A stretch of 15,616 nt of DNA from Acidobacteriota bacterium (GCA_002720285.1 PBHT01000027.1:1-15616); one strand, 5' to 3'. Positions 1-8,176 are shown, counted from the first letter of the stretch. Notes: generated by a model from the letters alone, not told the origin. Numbers and translations: made by a program.

Positions 1-333
1 GGCATGACTGACGGACCGGTATTGGAGTTGGGGCGTCAGCTCTTGGGGTATCTTGCGGTCTCGGGTCTTTTCGTCACCGTGGCGATGACGTTTACCGGGG
101 CGCTCCAGGGCACCGGTGATACGAAGGGACCACTCTATATCTCGATTTTGTCGCAGGTCGTTGTGCCGGTCGGGCTCTGCTTTATCCTCCAGGCGACTCG
201 TGGGCTCGAGCCTGCCGATATCTGGCTCGCGATTGTCCTCGGCCACGTGACGCGGTGCGCGCTCAGCATCCTCCGATTTCAGCAGGGCAAGTGGCGCAAT
301 ATCCGAGTTGACATTGACCCAACACCCGCCTAG
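1..333 (+). CDS. MATE-family efflux transporter, C-terminal fragment
   Basis: This is the 3' end of a membrane transporter gene; the reading frame is open from the first base, so the true start lies outside the window. About 110 residues remain. They contain two or three hydrophobic helices and, early on, the motif GALQGTGDTKGP, which resembles the conserved 'G.G.(T/D)' loop in the C-terminal half of MATE (multi-antimicrobial extrusion) proteins. MATE proteins are inner-membrane Na+ or H+ antiporters that export drugs and other cations. The short polar tail after the last helix and the TAG stop look like a natural C-terminus. The next gene begins about 45 bases downstream on the same strand, with its own possible -10 box between them. 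The family call is fairly firm; substrate cannot be judged from this fragment. Confidence 0.75.
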   Translation, partial: GMTDGPVLELGRQLLGYLAVSGLFVTVAMTFTGALQGTGDTKGPLYISILSQVVVPVGLCFILQATRGLEPADIWLAIVLGHVTRCALSILRFQQGKWRNIRVDIDPTPA

Positions 334-343
334 GGGGGTGCGT

Positions 344-349
344 TATAAT
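344..349 (+). promoter_or_regulatory. Candidate -10 box upstream of the sialidase-like gene
   Basis: A perfect TATAAT lies 30 bases before the ATG at 380, in the short gap after the transporter stop codon. No good -35 hexamer sits 16-18 bases upstream; TTGACA (308-313) and TTGACC (314-319) are too far away. It is plausible as the -10 of a promoter for the sialidase-like/TlpA pair, but rests on one hexamer. Confidence 0.3.
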
Positions 350-379
350 TCTGCCTAAGGCGAATCTGACATTTCAAAT

Positions 380-1603
380 ATGGCATTCGACTTTTCTCGT
401 CCACACATTTGGGCCCTAGCTCTTGGCATAACCGTTGTTCTTTTCGCGTGTGCCCCGGTAAGGGCCCAACAGCCGTTCACGGTTGAACCACTGGTGTCGC
501 CTGCACCCGGCTCTAGTCTCACCGGAAATCTCGTAGCGTCTGACACCGGACTCTACTTGAGTTGGCTCGAATCGCTTGATGAGGGTCATGCGTTCCGTTT
601 TGCCATGTGGGATGGGCAAACGTTCAGTGAGCCTCTAACGATTCACACCTCTGCTGCGTTTTTTGCGAATTGGGCCGATTTTGGGTCAATGCTTCCGTTT
701 GCGGATAACCGGCTGGCTGCGCATTGGCTTGAGAAGGCGGCCAACGGAACCTACCAGTACGATATCTGGATGTCAGTCTCCGATGATGGAGGGACGACTT
801 GGGGTGCACCCCAGCGGCCGCATCGCGATGGAACGTTGAGCGAACATGGTTTTGTCTCGCTGGCTGAGTACGGGAAGTCGGGCTTCGCCGGGGTCTGGCT
901 GGACGGACGGAAGTTTCGTAAGGGTGCTCGTGACAACGAGATGTCACTGATGTTTACGACCTTCGCGGATGGGGGCTTCCAGGCTGAACACCAGCTTGAT
1001 GGCCGGATCTGCGAGTGCTGTCAGACGGGCATGGCACGAACGGCCGACGGTCTGCTCATCGCCTACCGCGATCGCTCATCTGACGAAATCCGGGACATCA
1101 GTGTTGTGCGGTATGTGGATGGCACCTGGACCGAACCGGTCACGCTACACGAGGACGGATGGCAAATCCCGGGGTGTCCGGTCAACGGTCCGCAGGTGGT
1201 GGCCGATGGCGACCGCTTGGCAGTGGGCTGGTTTAGTGCGTCTGGTGGCGATCCGCGTGTTCAGGCGAAATTCTCACGTGACAGTGGGGCCAGTTTCAGC
1301 GAAGTAATTCGGGTCGATGATGGGCATCCGGTGGGCCGTGTCGACATCGAGATGCTCGGTGGTGCGACGGTTATGACTTGGCTTGAGCGTGGTGAAGGAG
1401 GCGAGGGTGCCGTGAAGCTCAGGCGGGTGTCGCCGTCAGGCGGACCTAGTCCGTCCCATTCGATCGCGCATACTGGTTCTGGCCGCGCCAGTGGCTTTCC
1501 AAGGATGGCGGTTTTTGGTGGTGACATCTATGTGACCTGGACGGAAGCTTACACGCGTGAGGGTTCATCCCAGGTGCGTATTGCCAAGGTAACGGTCGAG
1601 TGA
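380..1603 (+). CDS. Secreted sialidase-like (BNR/Asp-box) propeller with C-x-C-C motif
   Basis: The 407-residue product starts with a signal peptide (hydrophobic residues about 10-24, possible cleavage after VRA at 29; Cys24 is a poor lipobox candidate). The rest is beta-rich with Asp-box repeats: S-x-D-x-G-x-T-W at 134-141 and S-x-D-x-G-x-S-F at 299-306. It therefore resembles the six-bladed sialidase fold. I do not see the sialidase arginine triad, so hydrolase activity is unproven. The unusual element is ICECCQTG (Cys211, 213, 214), followed by IPGCPVNGP (Cys266). Four cysteines in this arrangement in an exported protein suggest a metal site or a redox-active centre. Its last codons overlap the start of a TlpA-type thioredoxin gene, which supports a thiol- or metal-related role. 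Sure about fold type and export, unsure about function. Confidence 0.7.
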   Translation: MAFDFSRPHIWALALGITVVLFACAPVRAQQPFTVEPLVSPAPGSSLTGNLVASDTGLYLSWLESLDEGHAFRFAMWDGQTFSEPLTIHTSAAFFANWADFGSMLPFADNRLAAHWLEKAANGTYQYDIWMSVSDDGGTTWGAPQRPHRDGTLSEHGFVSLAEYGKSGFAGVWLDGRKFRKGARDNEMSLMFTTFADGGFQAEHQLDGRICECCQTGMARTADGLLIAYRDRSSDEIRDISVVRYVDGTWTEPVTLHEDGWQIPGCPVNGPQVVADGDRLAVGWFSASGGDPRVQAKFSRDSGASFSEVIRVDDGHPVGRVDIEMLGGATVMTWLERGEGGEGAVKLRRVSPSGGPSPSHSIAHTGSGRASGFPRMAVFGGDIYVTWTEAYTREGSSQVRIAKVTVE

Positions 1604-2109
1604 AGACGCTCGGGACGCTGTGTTTGGTCTTGTGCGGCTTCGTCGTGTCTGCGTCAGCGCAGGAGGAAGGCGGGTCTGCCGACCTTATAAACGAGCCGGC
1701 GATCGAATTCGAGGGGGTGGACCTGGACGGAAACATCGTCCGTCTTTCGGACCTGACCGATAAGGTCGTGCTGATCAACTTCTGGGGAGTATGGTGTATA
1801 AGCTGCCGGCAGGAAATCCCTGAACTGGTCGCATTGGATCGGCAGTGGCGGGACCGAGGGTTGGTCATCCTTGGTGCTGATTATGGCGATGAGCCCAAAA
1901 CCCTGCCGCCTTTCGTTGAAGAGTTCGGGATGAGCTACCCAGTATTGCTCGACGACGGTCTGGCCGATCGCTATAGCGTCATCGTGTTCCCCACGAGTAT
2001 CCTCATCGATCGCTCTGGCCGTCTGCGACTGAGGGTCGAGGGGTTTCTGCCTGAGCGCTTTGAAATGATGACGGCCTCTATCGAGTACCTACTTGCCGAC
2101 GGCACGTAA
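1600..2109 (+). CDS. TlpA/ResA-like secreted thioredoxin-fold protein
   Basis: This is a 169-residue protein with a Sec signal peptide (hydrophobic core about 3-18, cleavage likely after SASA at 20). A thioredoxin-like AhpC/TSA-Redoxin domain follows. The active site is W65-C66-I-S-C69, set in an NFWGVWCISC context typical of TlpA/ResA proteins, and the cis-proline motif is VFPT (Pro130). Such proteins act in the periplasm on cysteines of particular partners, for example apocytochromes or copper-site proteins. Translation starts at a GTG whose bases overlap the TGA of the previous gene (GTGA, 1600-1603), with AAGGT about 9 bases upstream, so the two products are translationally coupled. The CECC/GCP protein encoded just before it is the obvious candidate substrate, by inference. 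No cytochrome maturation genes are in view. Confidence 0.85.
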   Translation: MKTLGTLCLVLCGFVVSASAQEEGGSADLINEPAIEFEGVDLDGNIVRLSDLTDKVVLINFWGVWCISCRQEIPELVALDRQWRDRGLVILGADYGDEPKTLPPFVEEFGMSYPVLLDDGLADRYSVIVFPTSILIDRSGRLRLRVEGFLPERFEMMTASIEYLLADGT

Positions 2110-2263
2110 GTCTGGCGCACTCCCACAACGCGCGGACATTTCAGACGTCCAACTGGGTCGTGTCGAGAGTGTTTAATCTGCAGGCAACGCCTGGAGCAGG
2201 AACGACGTTGCGGTGAAGTAGATTTCCTGCACTGCCTTCAGACTGCGCGCACCGTAGCGTGTT

Positions 2264-3466
2264 TTACTGTGAAACGCTCGGCCAGACAGCTCCTTGATCC
2301 TGCGCAGTGATTGGACCCATCCCCTTGTAAACGAAGCGCTGGACCCGTTTCCCTTCGTAGGTTTCCGTCGTGTAGACGTTGCCCTGCGAATCGGTGGCGA
2401 TACTATGCACACCGAAGAACTGACTGGGCTGGCGTCCACCGTCACCGAAGCTCGTGAGCACCTCAAGCGTATCGCGCTGGACGACGTGCACCTTTTCGTT
2501 TATGCCATCGGCGACATAGATGTAGGTTTGGTCCGCGTCCTTTGAAAAAGCGATATCCCAGACCGAGCCGGAGCCCAGCGTCTGTTTTGCGATAAACGCT
2601 TCCCGGATAAAGTTGCCTTCTGGGTCGAACACCTGGATCCGGTCGTTTGAGCGGTCGCACACGTAGAGTAGACGGTCGTGGGACAATTCGGCACAGTGGA
2701 CCGGGCTGCCAAACTGTTGCGGTGGTTCGGCGTTCGGGTCGTATCGGAAGGTGATGGAGTCATCGGGCTGATTCCCGTAAGCACCCCAATAGCGTTTGAA
2801 AGCACCAGTATCGGCATCAAGAACCGCGACACGCCGGTTACCGTACCCGTCAGCTATGTAAGCCTCGTTCTCTTCACCATCTACGAAGACTTTTGCCACG
2901 CGGCCAAAGTTTTCCGTGTCGTTACTGCCCGCATTGCCACCTGCGTTTCCAACCTGCAGAAGGAATTGCCCATCACTGGTGAACTTCAACACATGGGCAT
3001 CATCACCGCCGTTCCCACCGATCCAGAGGTTACCCTTGTGGTCGAAGGTGATGCCGTGGTTCGACTGAGGCCATTCGTAGCCCTCGCCTGGACCGCCCCA
3101 ATGGCCGATGAGGTTACCGGCTTGGTCAAATTCCAGCACCGGCGGGGCGGGCACACAGCACTCTTCGGCGATTGGCGGGTCATTAACGACAGGTGTTTCG
3201 TTGCGCGCATTCATCGACATGGCTCCGCGATGAACGATCCAGACATGGTCCTGATCGTCTACCGTTACACCAATCGTCGATCCGAGAATCCAGTGATTTG
3301 GTAGCGGCTTCGGCCATAGCGGGTCGACCTCGAACATCGGTGCTACGGGGCCTTGCGCCTCGGTGGTCTCAGTGGTTTCGTCCAGCACTGCCTGTCCACA
3401 CCCCATTACGATCAGGACTACCGCCAACGACGCGCTAACAAGAAGATTTCTCTTTGCGTATCCCAT
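2264..3466 (-). CDS. NHL-repeat six-bladed beta-propeller lipoprotein, PAL-like
   Basis: The 400-residue product begins with a basic/hydrophobic leader ending in VMGC (Cys23). This is a slightly atypical lipobox, so it is probably lipid-anchored after export. The remainder contains repeated NHL-type strands, such as the blades around 137-151, 254-271, 300-320 and 351-372. Three histidines, each at the start of a blade (NHGI His137, VHCA His258, VHSI His354), recall the zinc ligands of peptidyl-alpha-hydroxyglycine alpha-amidating lyase. Whether this protein has lyase activity is unknown. It also has an EECC pair (Cys103-104). The start is supported by GGGGAG about 5 bases before the ATG. It is convergent with the TlpA-like gene and separated from the next minus-strand gene by about 260 bases, so it is probably transcribed alone. 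Confidence 0.75.
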   Translation of the reverse strand: MGYAKRNLLVSASLAVVLIVMGCGQAVLDETTETTEAQGPVAPMFEVDPLWPKPLPNHWILGSTIGVTVDDQDHVWIVHRGAMSMNARNETPVVNDPPIAEECCVPAPPVLEFDQAGNLIGHWGGPGEGYEWPQSNHGITFDHKGNLWIGGNGGDDAHVLKFTSDGQFLLQVGNAGGNAGSNDTENFGRVAKVFVDGEENEAYIADGYGNRRVAVLDADTGAFKRYWGAYGNQPDDSITFRYDPNAEPPQQFGSPVHCAELSHDRLLYVCDRSNDRIQVFDPEGNFIREAFIAKQTLGSGSVWDIAFSKDADQTYIYVADGINEKVHVVQRDTLEVLTSFGDGGRQPSQFFGVHSIATDSQGNVYTTETYEGKRVQRFVYKGMGPITAQDQGAVWPSVSQ

Positions 3467-3679
3467 CGTTCTCCCCGTCGATAAGTGACTACCCCTCAGG
3501 GCAACGCTTACCTGCTGTGTCTAAAAGAAGGGCCAATTGTAAGGACTTAACGTCTAGACAGCAAGTTTCTTAAGCCGACCCGGACGGCCTAAGTCGGTGG
3601 GGGCAAAAACGTGCATGTCTCGGTCCAAACTGACGGTCACCTACGATAGCCCCTTTATTGAGGCTCTACCGCAACAGAG

Positions 3680-3711
3680 AAAAAAGGTCGCCTAGCCGTG
3701 GGTAGCCAACC
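3680..3711 (-). terminator. Rho-independent terminator after the cupin gene
   Basis: Read on the minus strand, a 9-base stem (8 pairs including one G-T, one mismatch) with arms 3703-3711 and 3686-3694 and an 8-base loop is followed by six Ts (3680-3685) and a further T-rich stretch. It lies 12 bases past the cupin stop codon and would end the tyrA/DUF3500/cupin transcript. Confidence 0.6.
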
Positions 3712-3723
3712 GATGCGGTGATG

Positions 3724-4239
3724 TCACTTCAGCTGAACTAGTTGGTCCGGGTCAATCCTAATGACTAAATAGGCGATGTCTTCCTCGATGTTGCTGAACC
3801 CGTGGGCGGTGCCGGCTGGAATAATAAGCATGTCATCTTTGCCGATCCTTTGGCTCTCACCGCCCTGAATACGTGGTCCGACCGAGCTTGGTCCTGTGAG
3901 GTTCTTGACGGTATTACCGTCGGGGTCTAGCGGTTGCCCGTCAACCAAAGTGCCGCCGGTGATGAGCGTGCCGGTTCCCTCAACAACGTAATACACCTCA
4001 GTCTGGTTGTGGTGCTGAATCGCACCACCCGGCTGCGTTGAGGGACGGCGCACTAGACCGATCCCCACGTTGTAGCCACCCGCATCAATCATCCTGATGG
4101 ATTGGTCGCTGACCCGACCCTCCGGCGCTGCGGCCATCGTTGCGGCAATATCATCAGCGCTGACGTATACGGTCGAGCCCGGGGGTGATTGGGTGGCGGT
4201 CAACCCGAGCAGCATAGCGAACACTCCGGTTCTTAGCAT
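3724..4239 (-). CDS. Secreted cupin-domain protein
   Basis: This is a 171-residue protein with a short signal peptide (about 1-17) and one cupin beta-barrel. The second cupin motif is textbook: PAGTAHGFSN at 141-150 with His146. The first motif reads QHHNQTEVYYVVEGTG. It has His76, His77 and Glu81, but the usual H-x-H spacing is altered because glutamine is at the first position, so metal binding may be through fewer or shifted ligands. An unusual glycine- and proline-rich insertion of about 35 residues (97-130) separates the motifs. Single-domain secreted cupins vary greatly in function, and none can be assigned here. AGGAG sits 7 bases before the ATG. The gene follows the DUF3500 gene by 48 bases on the same strand, suggesting co-transcription. 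Confidence 0.8.
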   Translation of the reverse strand: MLRTGVFAMLLGLTATQSPPGSTVYVSADDIAATMAAAPEGRVSDQSIRMIDAGGYNVGIGLVRRPSTQPGGAIQHHNQTEVYYVVEGTGTLITGGTLVDGQPLDPDGNTVKNLTGPSSVGPRIQGGESQRIGKDDMLIIPAGTAHGFSNIEEDIAYLVIRIDPDQLVQLK

Positions 4240-4287
4240 GATGATCTCCTTGCGATGTGACTGATGTCAGGCATTTGCAGTTTACGG

Positions 4288-5322
4288 TTATTGCTCAGCG
4301 TGATGCGGGAACTGTCGATAGTGAGCGGCTAAAAGGTCTTCGCCGAAGTCCCCGTTGAAGTCGCGCCAGACACTGTGGATGTGGTTGGCATCGTTCTGCG
4401 TGTTGTCGTATTCGACTAGGAAGGTAGGCCCCTGAATTCGGTAATAGTGGGCCTGCCCCCTTTCGATGCTGCCCATCCAGGCGAACTTGATCTGGTTCAT
4501 TCCCCCTGTGTGGAGTTGCTCGAGACGGTCGTGTGCGACCTGAGTGGGTTGCGCGTTGGCGTATTCTTCGATGAGGCGCACAAGCGCTTGCTGTTGTTCC
4601 GCTGTCAAACTTCCAAATGCCACGCCCGCGTCTCTTTGGGAGACCGCTTCACGGTCATTGGTCGTTAAAATGTCGTCTGGTGCGGTTTTACTAACGATGG
4701 CCTGTGCGCGCTGGGAAGAGTTCAGGGAATGAATGAATGTACGCGCCAAGTCCTCCTCGGCACCAAGAGCGCGAGTGCCGCGCATTGGGCCTTCCCTGAC
4801 CTCAGCCGGGTTTGCGCCGAAAAATTGCGGACTGGTAGCCATTGCGTAGCCGTTGACGATCGTCCAGTGTTGCGAGATATGGTGGCCTTCGTAGCGCCAG
4901 CCCCAGGGGCCATGCTCGGAGGGCTGCCCGAAGATCGTGAAGTAATACAACTCTGGGTCGCGGAATGCCCGCCCAGACATCTCGAACAGCACCAGCTCGA
5001 GTTGACGAATTGTTTCTGCCTTGCCGTAGCCCTTTTCGCTAAAGCCAGCTTTCAGTAAGTTGAGTGCGGCTTCCTGCTGCACTGTGTCCATTGATTTAAA
5101 GGGCAGACCCTTACGGTCTACGGGCGTATAAAACCAGTTGTAGCGTTCGGCAGCATCGAACGGCATGGTGGACTGCGCCAACTGGACGGGATCGAGGGTG
5201 TCGAGAAACATCTGGGTAGCCTCCAGCATCGCCGGTGCCGGTGCCTGGGCCTGATGGCTGGTTGAGGTCGTGGCGAGGCATACGAATGCAAGTGTTGTCA
5301 GTATTAAGGTCCGCATCGTCAT
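4288..5322 (-). CDS. DUF3500-family secreted protein
   Basis: The chosen start gives 344 residues with a clean Sec signal peptide (basic n-region MTMR, hydrophobic core to about 20, cleavage near HQAQA). Features I associate with the DUF3500 family are the PFDAAERYNWFYTPVDRKGL segment, the G-W-R-Y-E-G-H-H-x-S-x-H cluster, and the C-terminal HIHSVWRDFNGDFGEDLL segment. Members are secreted proteins of unknown function in soil and marine bacteria; the many histidines suggest metal binding. A strong AAGGAGG lies 6 bases before this ATG. An in-frame ATG at 5373 also has AAGGAGAG before it and would add 17 residues (MKILCRGLLVSILRRAT). That extension would spoil the signal peptide's short n-region, so I prefer 5322. 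Probably co-transcribed with the cupin downstream. Confidence 0.8.
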   Translation of the reverse strand: MTMRTLILTTLAFVCLATTSTSHQAQAPAPAMLEATQMFLDTLDPVQLAQSTMPFDAAERYNWFYTPVDRKGLPFKSMDTVQQEAALNLLKAGFSEKGYGKAETIRQLELVLFEMSGRAFRDPELYYFTIFGQPSEHGPWGWRYEGHHISQHWTIVNGYAMATSPQFFGANPAEVREGPMRGTRALGAEEDLARTFIHSLNSSQRAQAIVSKTAPDDILTTNDREAVSQRDAGVAFGSLTAEQQQALVRLIEEYANAQPTQVAHDRLEQLHTGGMNQIKFAWMGSIERGQAHYYRIQGPTFLVEYDNTQNDANHIHSVWRDFNGDFGEDLLAAHYRQFPHHAEQ

Positions 5323-5424
5323 CGTTGCCCTCCTTAAGATGCTAACGAGCAGCCCCCGACAGAGAATCTTCATCAGCGCTCTCCTTTTATGTGGCTAAGT
5401 GGATGACGTGGACCTGACTGCTCG

Positions 5425-6522
5425 CTACAGTAATCGCTTTTCGAGGTATCGTCTGCCGTCTTCCATCAGTTCTTGAAAAGCCATTTCATCACCGGTCTCC
5501 ACGATGTTACGAAAACGTCCAACTGCTGATTCGAGAGCGTCGAGCGACTCCATCCTAAAGTCATTGAGAGATTGGATTTCGAAGTATAGCTGTGGACTGT
5601 CATGAACAACGCGGCTGGCGACCTGCAGTTGTTCATCGAACGTTGTGCTCGAAAGCTCAGCCAAGGTTGGTGCTGCCTCACCGCTTTTGACAAGCGCTGT
5701 CATGAACGCGATGTTGGTAGCATGAGCCAACCCAAGCACCCAAGTGATCAGGCGGTCGTGACTCTCTAGATCCATACTGACGCGAACCGCCATCGTCGAA
5801 TTAAAGAGGTCTTCCGCTGCCGTGGTGGCTTCTGATACGCCCACGTCGATGAAGATTACATGGCGGCCAGACAATAGTTGTGTGTCTGGTCCGAACATCG
5901 GGTGGATCGACGTGACACGTATGCCTGCTTGTGCGAGCGTAGTAAGTCCTGGACGTACGGGGCTCTTTAGCGAGCCGATGTCAAAAACGATCCCATTTGG
6001 TGATCGTTCGGCTAATCCTAGGAGGATGACGTTGGAGGCGCGTAATGGCGCCGCTACCACGATGATGTCGTGGTCGAGGTCGAGAGATTCCCAATTAGCG
6101 CAGTGTGCATGGCCTTCAACCTTGCCTGCGGGATCAGCTACGTCTACTTGGAATCCCTGGGAGTCTAGGAACCTAACAAACCAGCGTCCCATTTTTCCAG
6201 CGCCGCCGATCACGAGGGCGCGTTGTCCCTCGCCACTGGCTTGGGTCACCACCTCATCATGCTCTTGAACCGTCAACGACGAGCGGATCAGTGACAAAAC
6301 TAGCTGTTCGGCAAGTTCTGGTGCGAAGCCGAGCTCGGCGGCTGTCGCTCGGGACCGATTAATAACGGCTTTTTCTTGACGGTAGTCGCGGAGGGGGAGT
6401 CCGGCCGCACGTTTTGTGGAACCGACCGTGAGTGAAAGGCGCTGCCGTGCGGCGACGAGCGTTAAAATCTGCCGGTCCAGGTCGGCCAATTCTGCTCTGA
6501 GGTCGGTTAGGGGCTTGGCCAC
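5425..6522 (-). CDS. tyrA: Bifunctional chorismate mutase/prephenate dehydrogenase (T-protein)
   Basis: This is the cytoplasmic enzyme of tyrosine synthesis: chorismate to prephenate, then NAD-dependent oxidation to 4-hydroxyphenylpyruvate. The N-terminal ~85 residues match an AroQ chorismate mutase (LRAELADLD, then VGSTK). They are followed by a Rossmann motif [12 protein letters not shown] and the dehydrogenase domain. The HPMFGPD histidine corresponds to catalytic His197 of E. coli TyrA, AHATN to its His257, and [12 protein letters not shown] carries the equivalent of Arg294. In the mutase domain the usual (A/E)RE reads RQE, so the arginine aligned with Arg51 of the E. coli PheA mutase appears shifted or lost. 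The frame is open to a TTG at 6621; I chose the GTG at 6522 because it gives 365 residues and VAKPLTDLR at the position of E. coli MVAELTALR. TTG at 6528 is an alternative; no clear Shine-Dalgarno is visible. It precedes DUF3500 by about 100 bases. Confidence 0.85.
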   Translation of the reverse strand: MAKPLTDLRAELADLDRQILTLVAARQRLSLTVGSTKRAAGLPLRDYRQEKAVINRSRATAAELGFAPELAEQLVLSLIRSSLTVQEHDEVVTQASGEGQRALVIGGAGKMGRWFVRFLDSQGFQVDVADPAGKVEGHAHCANWESLDLDHDIIVVAAPLRASNVILLGLAERSPNGIVFDIGSLKSPVRPGLTTLAQAGIRVTSIHPMFGPDTQLLSGRHVIFIDVGVSEATTAAEDLFNSTMAVRVSMDLESHDRLITWVLGLAHATNIAFMTALVKSGEAAPTLAELSSTTFDEQLQVASRVVHDSPQLYFEIQSLNDFRMESLDALESAVGRFRNIVETGDEMAFQELMEDGRRYLEKRLL

Positions 6523-6779
6523 GGCCAATTGTAGCCCAGCCTCGCCAAACAGGGATTTGGCAAAGCGAAGGCGGCGATCGAATAAAGGGCGGGGTCGGGC
6601 ATTCTGCCTTCGCGCTCGCAAGCAGCGCGGATTCTGGCCTGTAGTGCTGCTCTGTTCTTAGGGAGGGGCGTAACCCTTGAAATTAGGGCCCCGGGTTCCG
6701 GCTGAGCGCTCTCCTAGTGTAGTATTACCCTGATACTCGGTAGGTAATTGGGGACTTAGAACAAGCGAGGAGCGCACGA

Positions 6780-8150
6780 ATGTCAGAGAGACTTTGGTTG
6801 AATCGAAGAGCGTTTCTGCGGGGTGCGGGGATCACTGCGCTCGCTGGCGCTGCCAACTCGGGGCCTTCGCTGGTGACTCCTGTGCGAGCCGATTCGCTGG
6901 ACCAGGCAGGTTCCACCAACTACGACTTCGATACGGTGTACGACCGGGTCGGATCAAGTTCTGTGAAGTGGGACGCGGCGATCGATAGGTATGGCCGCGA
7001 GAATATTGATGTTGGCATGGGGATCGCGGATATGGACTTCCGTGCTGCTCCCTGTATCACTCGTGGGTTGGCGGAACGTTGCAAGCATGAAAACTGGGGC
7101 TACATGAGCACGCCTCGGAGTTTCTATCAGCAGATTGCTGACTGGAATAAAAATCGTTACGGGCTCGAAGTAGACCCCGAATCAATCACCCTCTCCGACG
7201 GCGTTCACCCGGCGCTGATCGCGGCGTTGAACGCACTCGCACCAGCCGGAAGTAAAGTGCTTTTGGGGACGGCCGTGTATAGCGGGTTTTATGGAGACCT
7301 CCGGTGGAGTCGGACCATTGCAGAAAATAGTCCGATGATTGTGGAAAACGGTCACTACCGGATGGATTTTGATGACCTTGAATCTCGGATGAGTCACGAC
7401 ACCGACGCGATGATCCTTTGCAATCCACAGAACCCGACGGGTAACTGCTGGTCGGAAGAGGATTTGTTGCGGTTGGGACGGATGTGTCTTGAGCATCGGG
7501 TGGTGGTCCTGTCTGACGAAATTCATTGTGATTTCGTTATGAAAGGGCAGAAGTACACGCCATTTGCAAGCTTGCCTGACAAAGAGGTCGTGGACAACAG
7601 CGTGACCTTCAAAGCTGCAAGTAAGACCTTTAGCCTCGCGGCTATGAAGATTGCCTGGTTCTTTTCCACGAATCCCGAATATATGGAACTGATACGTGCG
7701 CAGCATCGGGCGAACACCAATACGTTGGGGGTAGTGGCTAACCAGGCCGCTCTGACTGATGAAGGCGCAGACTGGTTGGACCAGGTGAACGTCTACATTG
7801 ACGGAAACCAGGACTTCGCTGAGCAATATATTCGAGAGAACCTGCCAGGGGTCGAATATACGAAGGCGGAGGGCACCTACTTGGCGTGGATTGATATTAG
7901 CGGAGTAGCTGAACGCCTTGATGCGAAGCGTTTAGCCGCGGAGGCTACGGCGAACAGTGAAACGGGTAGACCGGTGACGGCGGAGGCGATCGTGGGGAAT
8001 TGGTTCGTCGACAACGCGAAGGTCCAGTTGAATGCCGGGTCGTCCTACGGGCCAGGAGGTGAGAATCACATGCGGATGAACGTAGCCACCTCTCGTAAGA
8101 TTCTCAAGCTGGCGCTCGATAACATGGCTGCGGCGCTCAACGACCTGTAG
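6780..8150 (+). CDS. Tat-exported MalY/PatB-type PLP-dependent C-S lyase (aminotransferase fold)
   Basis: The 456-residue product is a fold-type I PLP enzyme closest in pattern to MalY/PatB cystathionine beta-lyases (cystathionine or cysteine conjugates to a thiol, pyruvate and ammonia). Evidence is the N-terminal D-x-V-x-D-R-x-G-S-x-x-x-K-W-D segment, ISDMDF-like GIADMDFRAAP, and NPQNPTG (215-221). Further support comes from SDEIHCDFV with Asp246 for the PLP nitrogen and KAASKTFSLAA with Lys282 as the Schiff-base lysine. The unusual part is the leader: NRRAFLRGAGITALAGAA is a twin-arginine signal, so the enzyme should be folded with PLP in the cytoplasm and exported. GAGGAG lies 8 bases before the ATG. 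It is divergent from tyrA and ends just before a strong terminator. A class I/II aminotransferase activity is the alternative. Confidence 0.85.
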   Translation: MSERLWLNRRAFLRGAGITALAGAANSGPSLVTPVRADSLDQAGSTNYDFDTVYDRVGSSSVKWDAAIDRYGRENIDVGMGIADMDFRAAPCITRGLAERCKHENWGYMSTPRSFYQQIADWNKNRYGLEVDPESITLSDGVHPALIAALNALAPAGSKVLLGTAVYSGFYGDLRWSRTIAENSPMIVENGHYRMDFDDLESRMSHDTDAMILCNPQNPTGNCWSEEDLLRLGRMCLEHRVVVLSDEIHCDFVMKGQKYTPFASLPDKEVVDNSVTFKAASKTFSLAAMKIAWFFSTNPEYMELIRAQHRANTNTLGVVANQAALTDEGADWLDQVNVYIDGNQDFAEQYIRENLPGVEYTKAEGTYLAWIDISGVAERLDAKRLAAEATANSETGRPVTAEAIVGNWFVDNAKVQLNAGSSYGPGGENHMRMNVATSRKILKLALDNMAAALNDL

Positions 8151-8176
8151 GCTTGTCAGAATACTTCGGTTAAATC

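Noticed and set aside
1010..1024. C-x-C-C motif as a heme c site
   Set aside because: Heme c needs C-x-x-C-H; no histidine follows the cysteines.
2181..2193. Small hairpin CAGGC-AAC-GCCTG between the convergent TlpA-like and NHL genes
   Set aside because: Only five pairs and no T-run; too weak to call a terminator.
2678..3304. 208-codon open frame on the plus strand
   Set aside because: It lies wholly antisense to the NHL propeller gene, shows no family motif, and the minus-strand protein has clear repeats and a signal peptide.
6523..6621. TTG-initiated extension of tyrA
   Set aside because: It adds a basic, Arg-rich 33-residue segment with no counterpart in T-proteins and no Shine-Dalgarno; treated as untranslated, though not excluded.
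6721..6737. Inverted repeat AGTAT/ATACT between tyrA and the MalY-like gene
   Set aside because: Five-base arms with a 7-base spacer are expected by chance; no clear promoter lies beside it.
7182..7826. 214-codon open frame on the minus strand
   Set aside because: It is antisense to the MalY-like gene through its catalytic lysine region; composition is that of a shadow frame.
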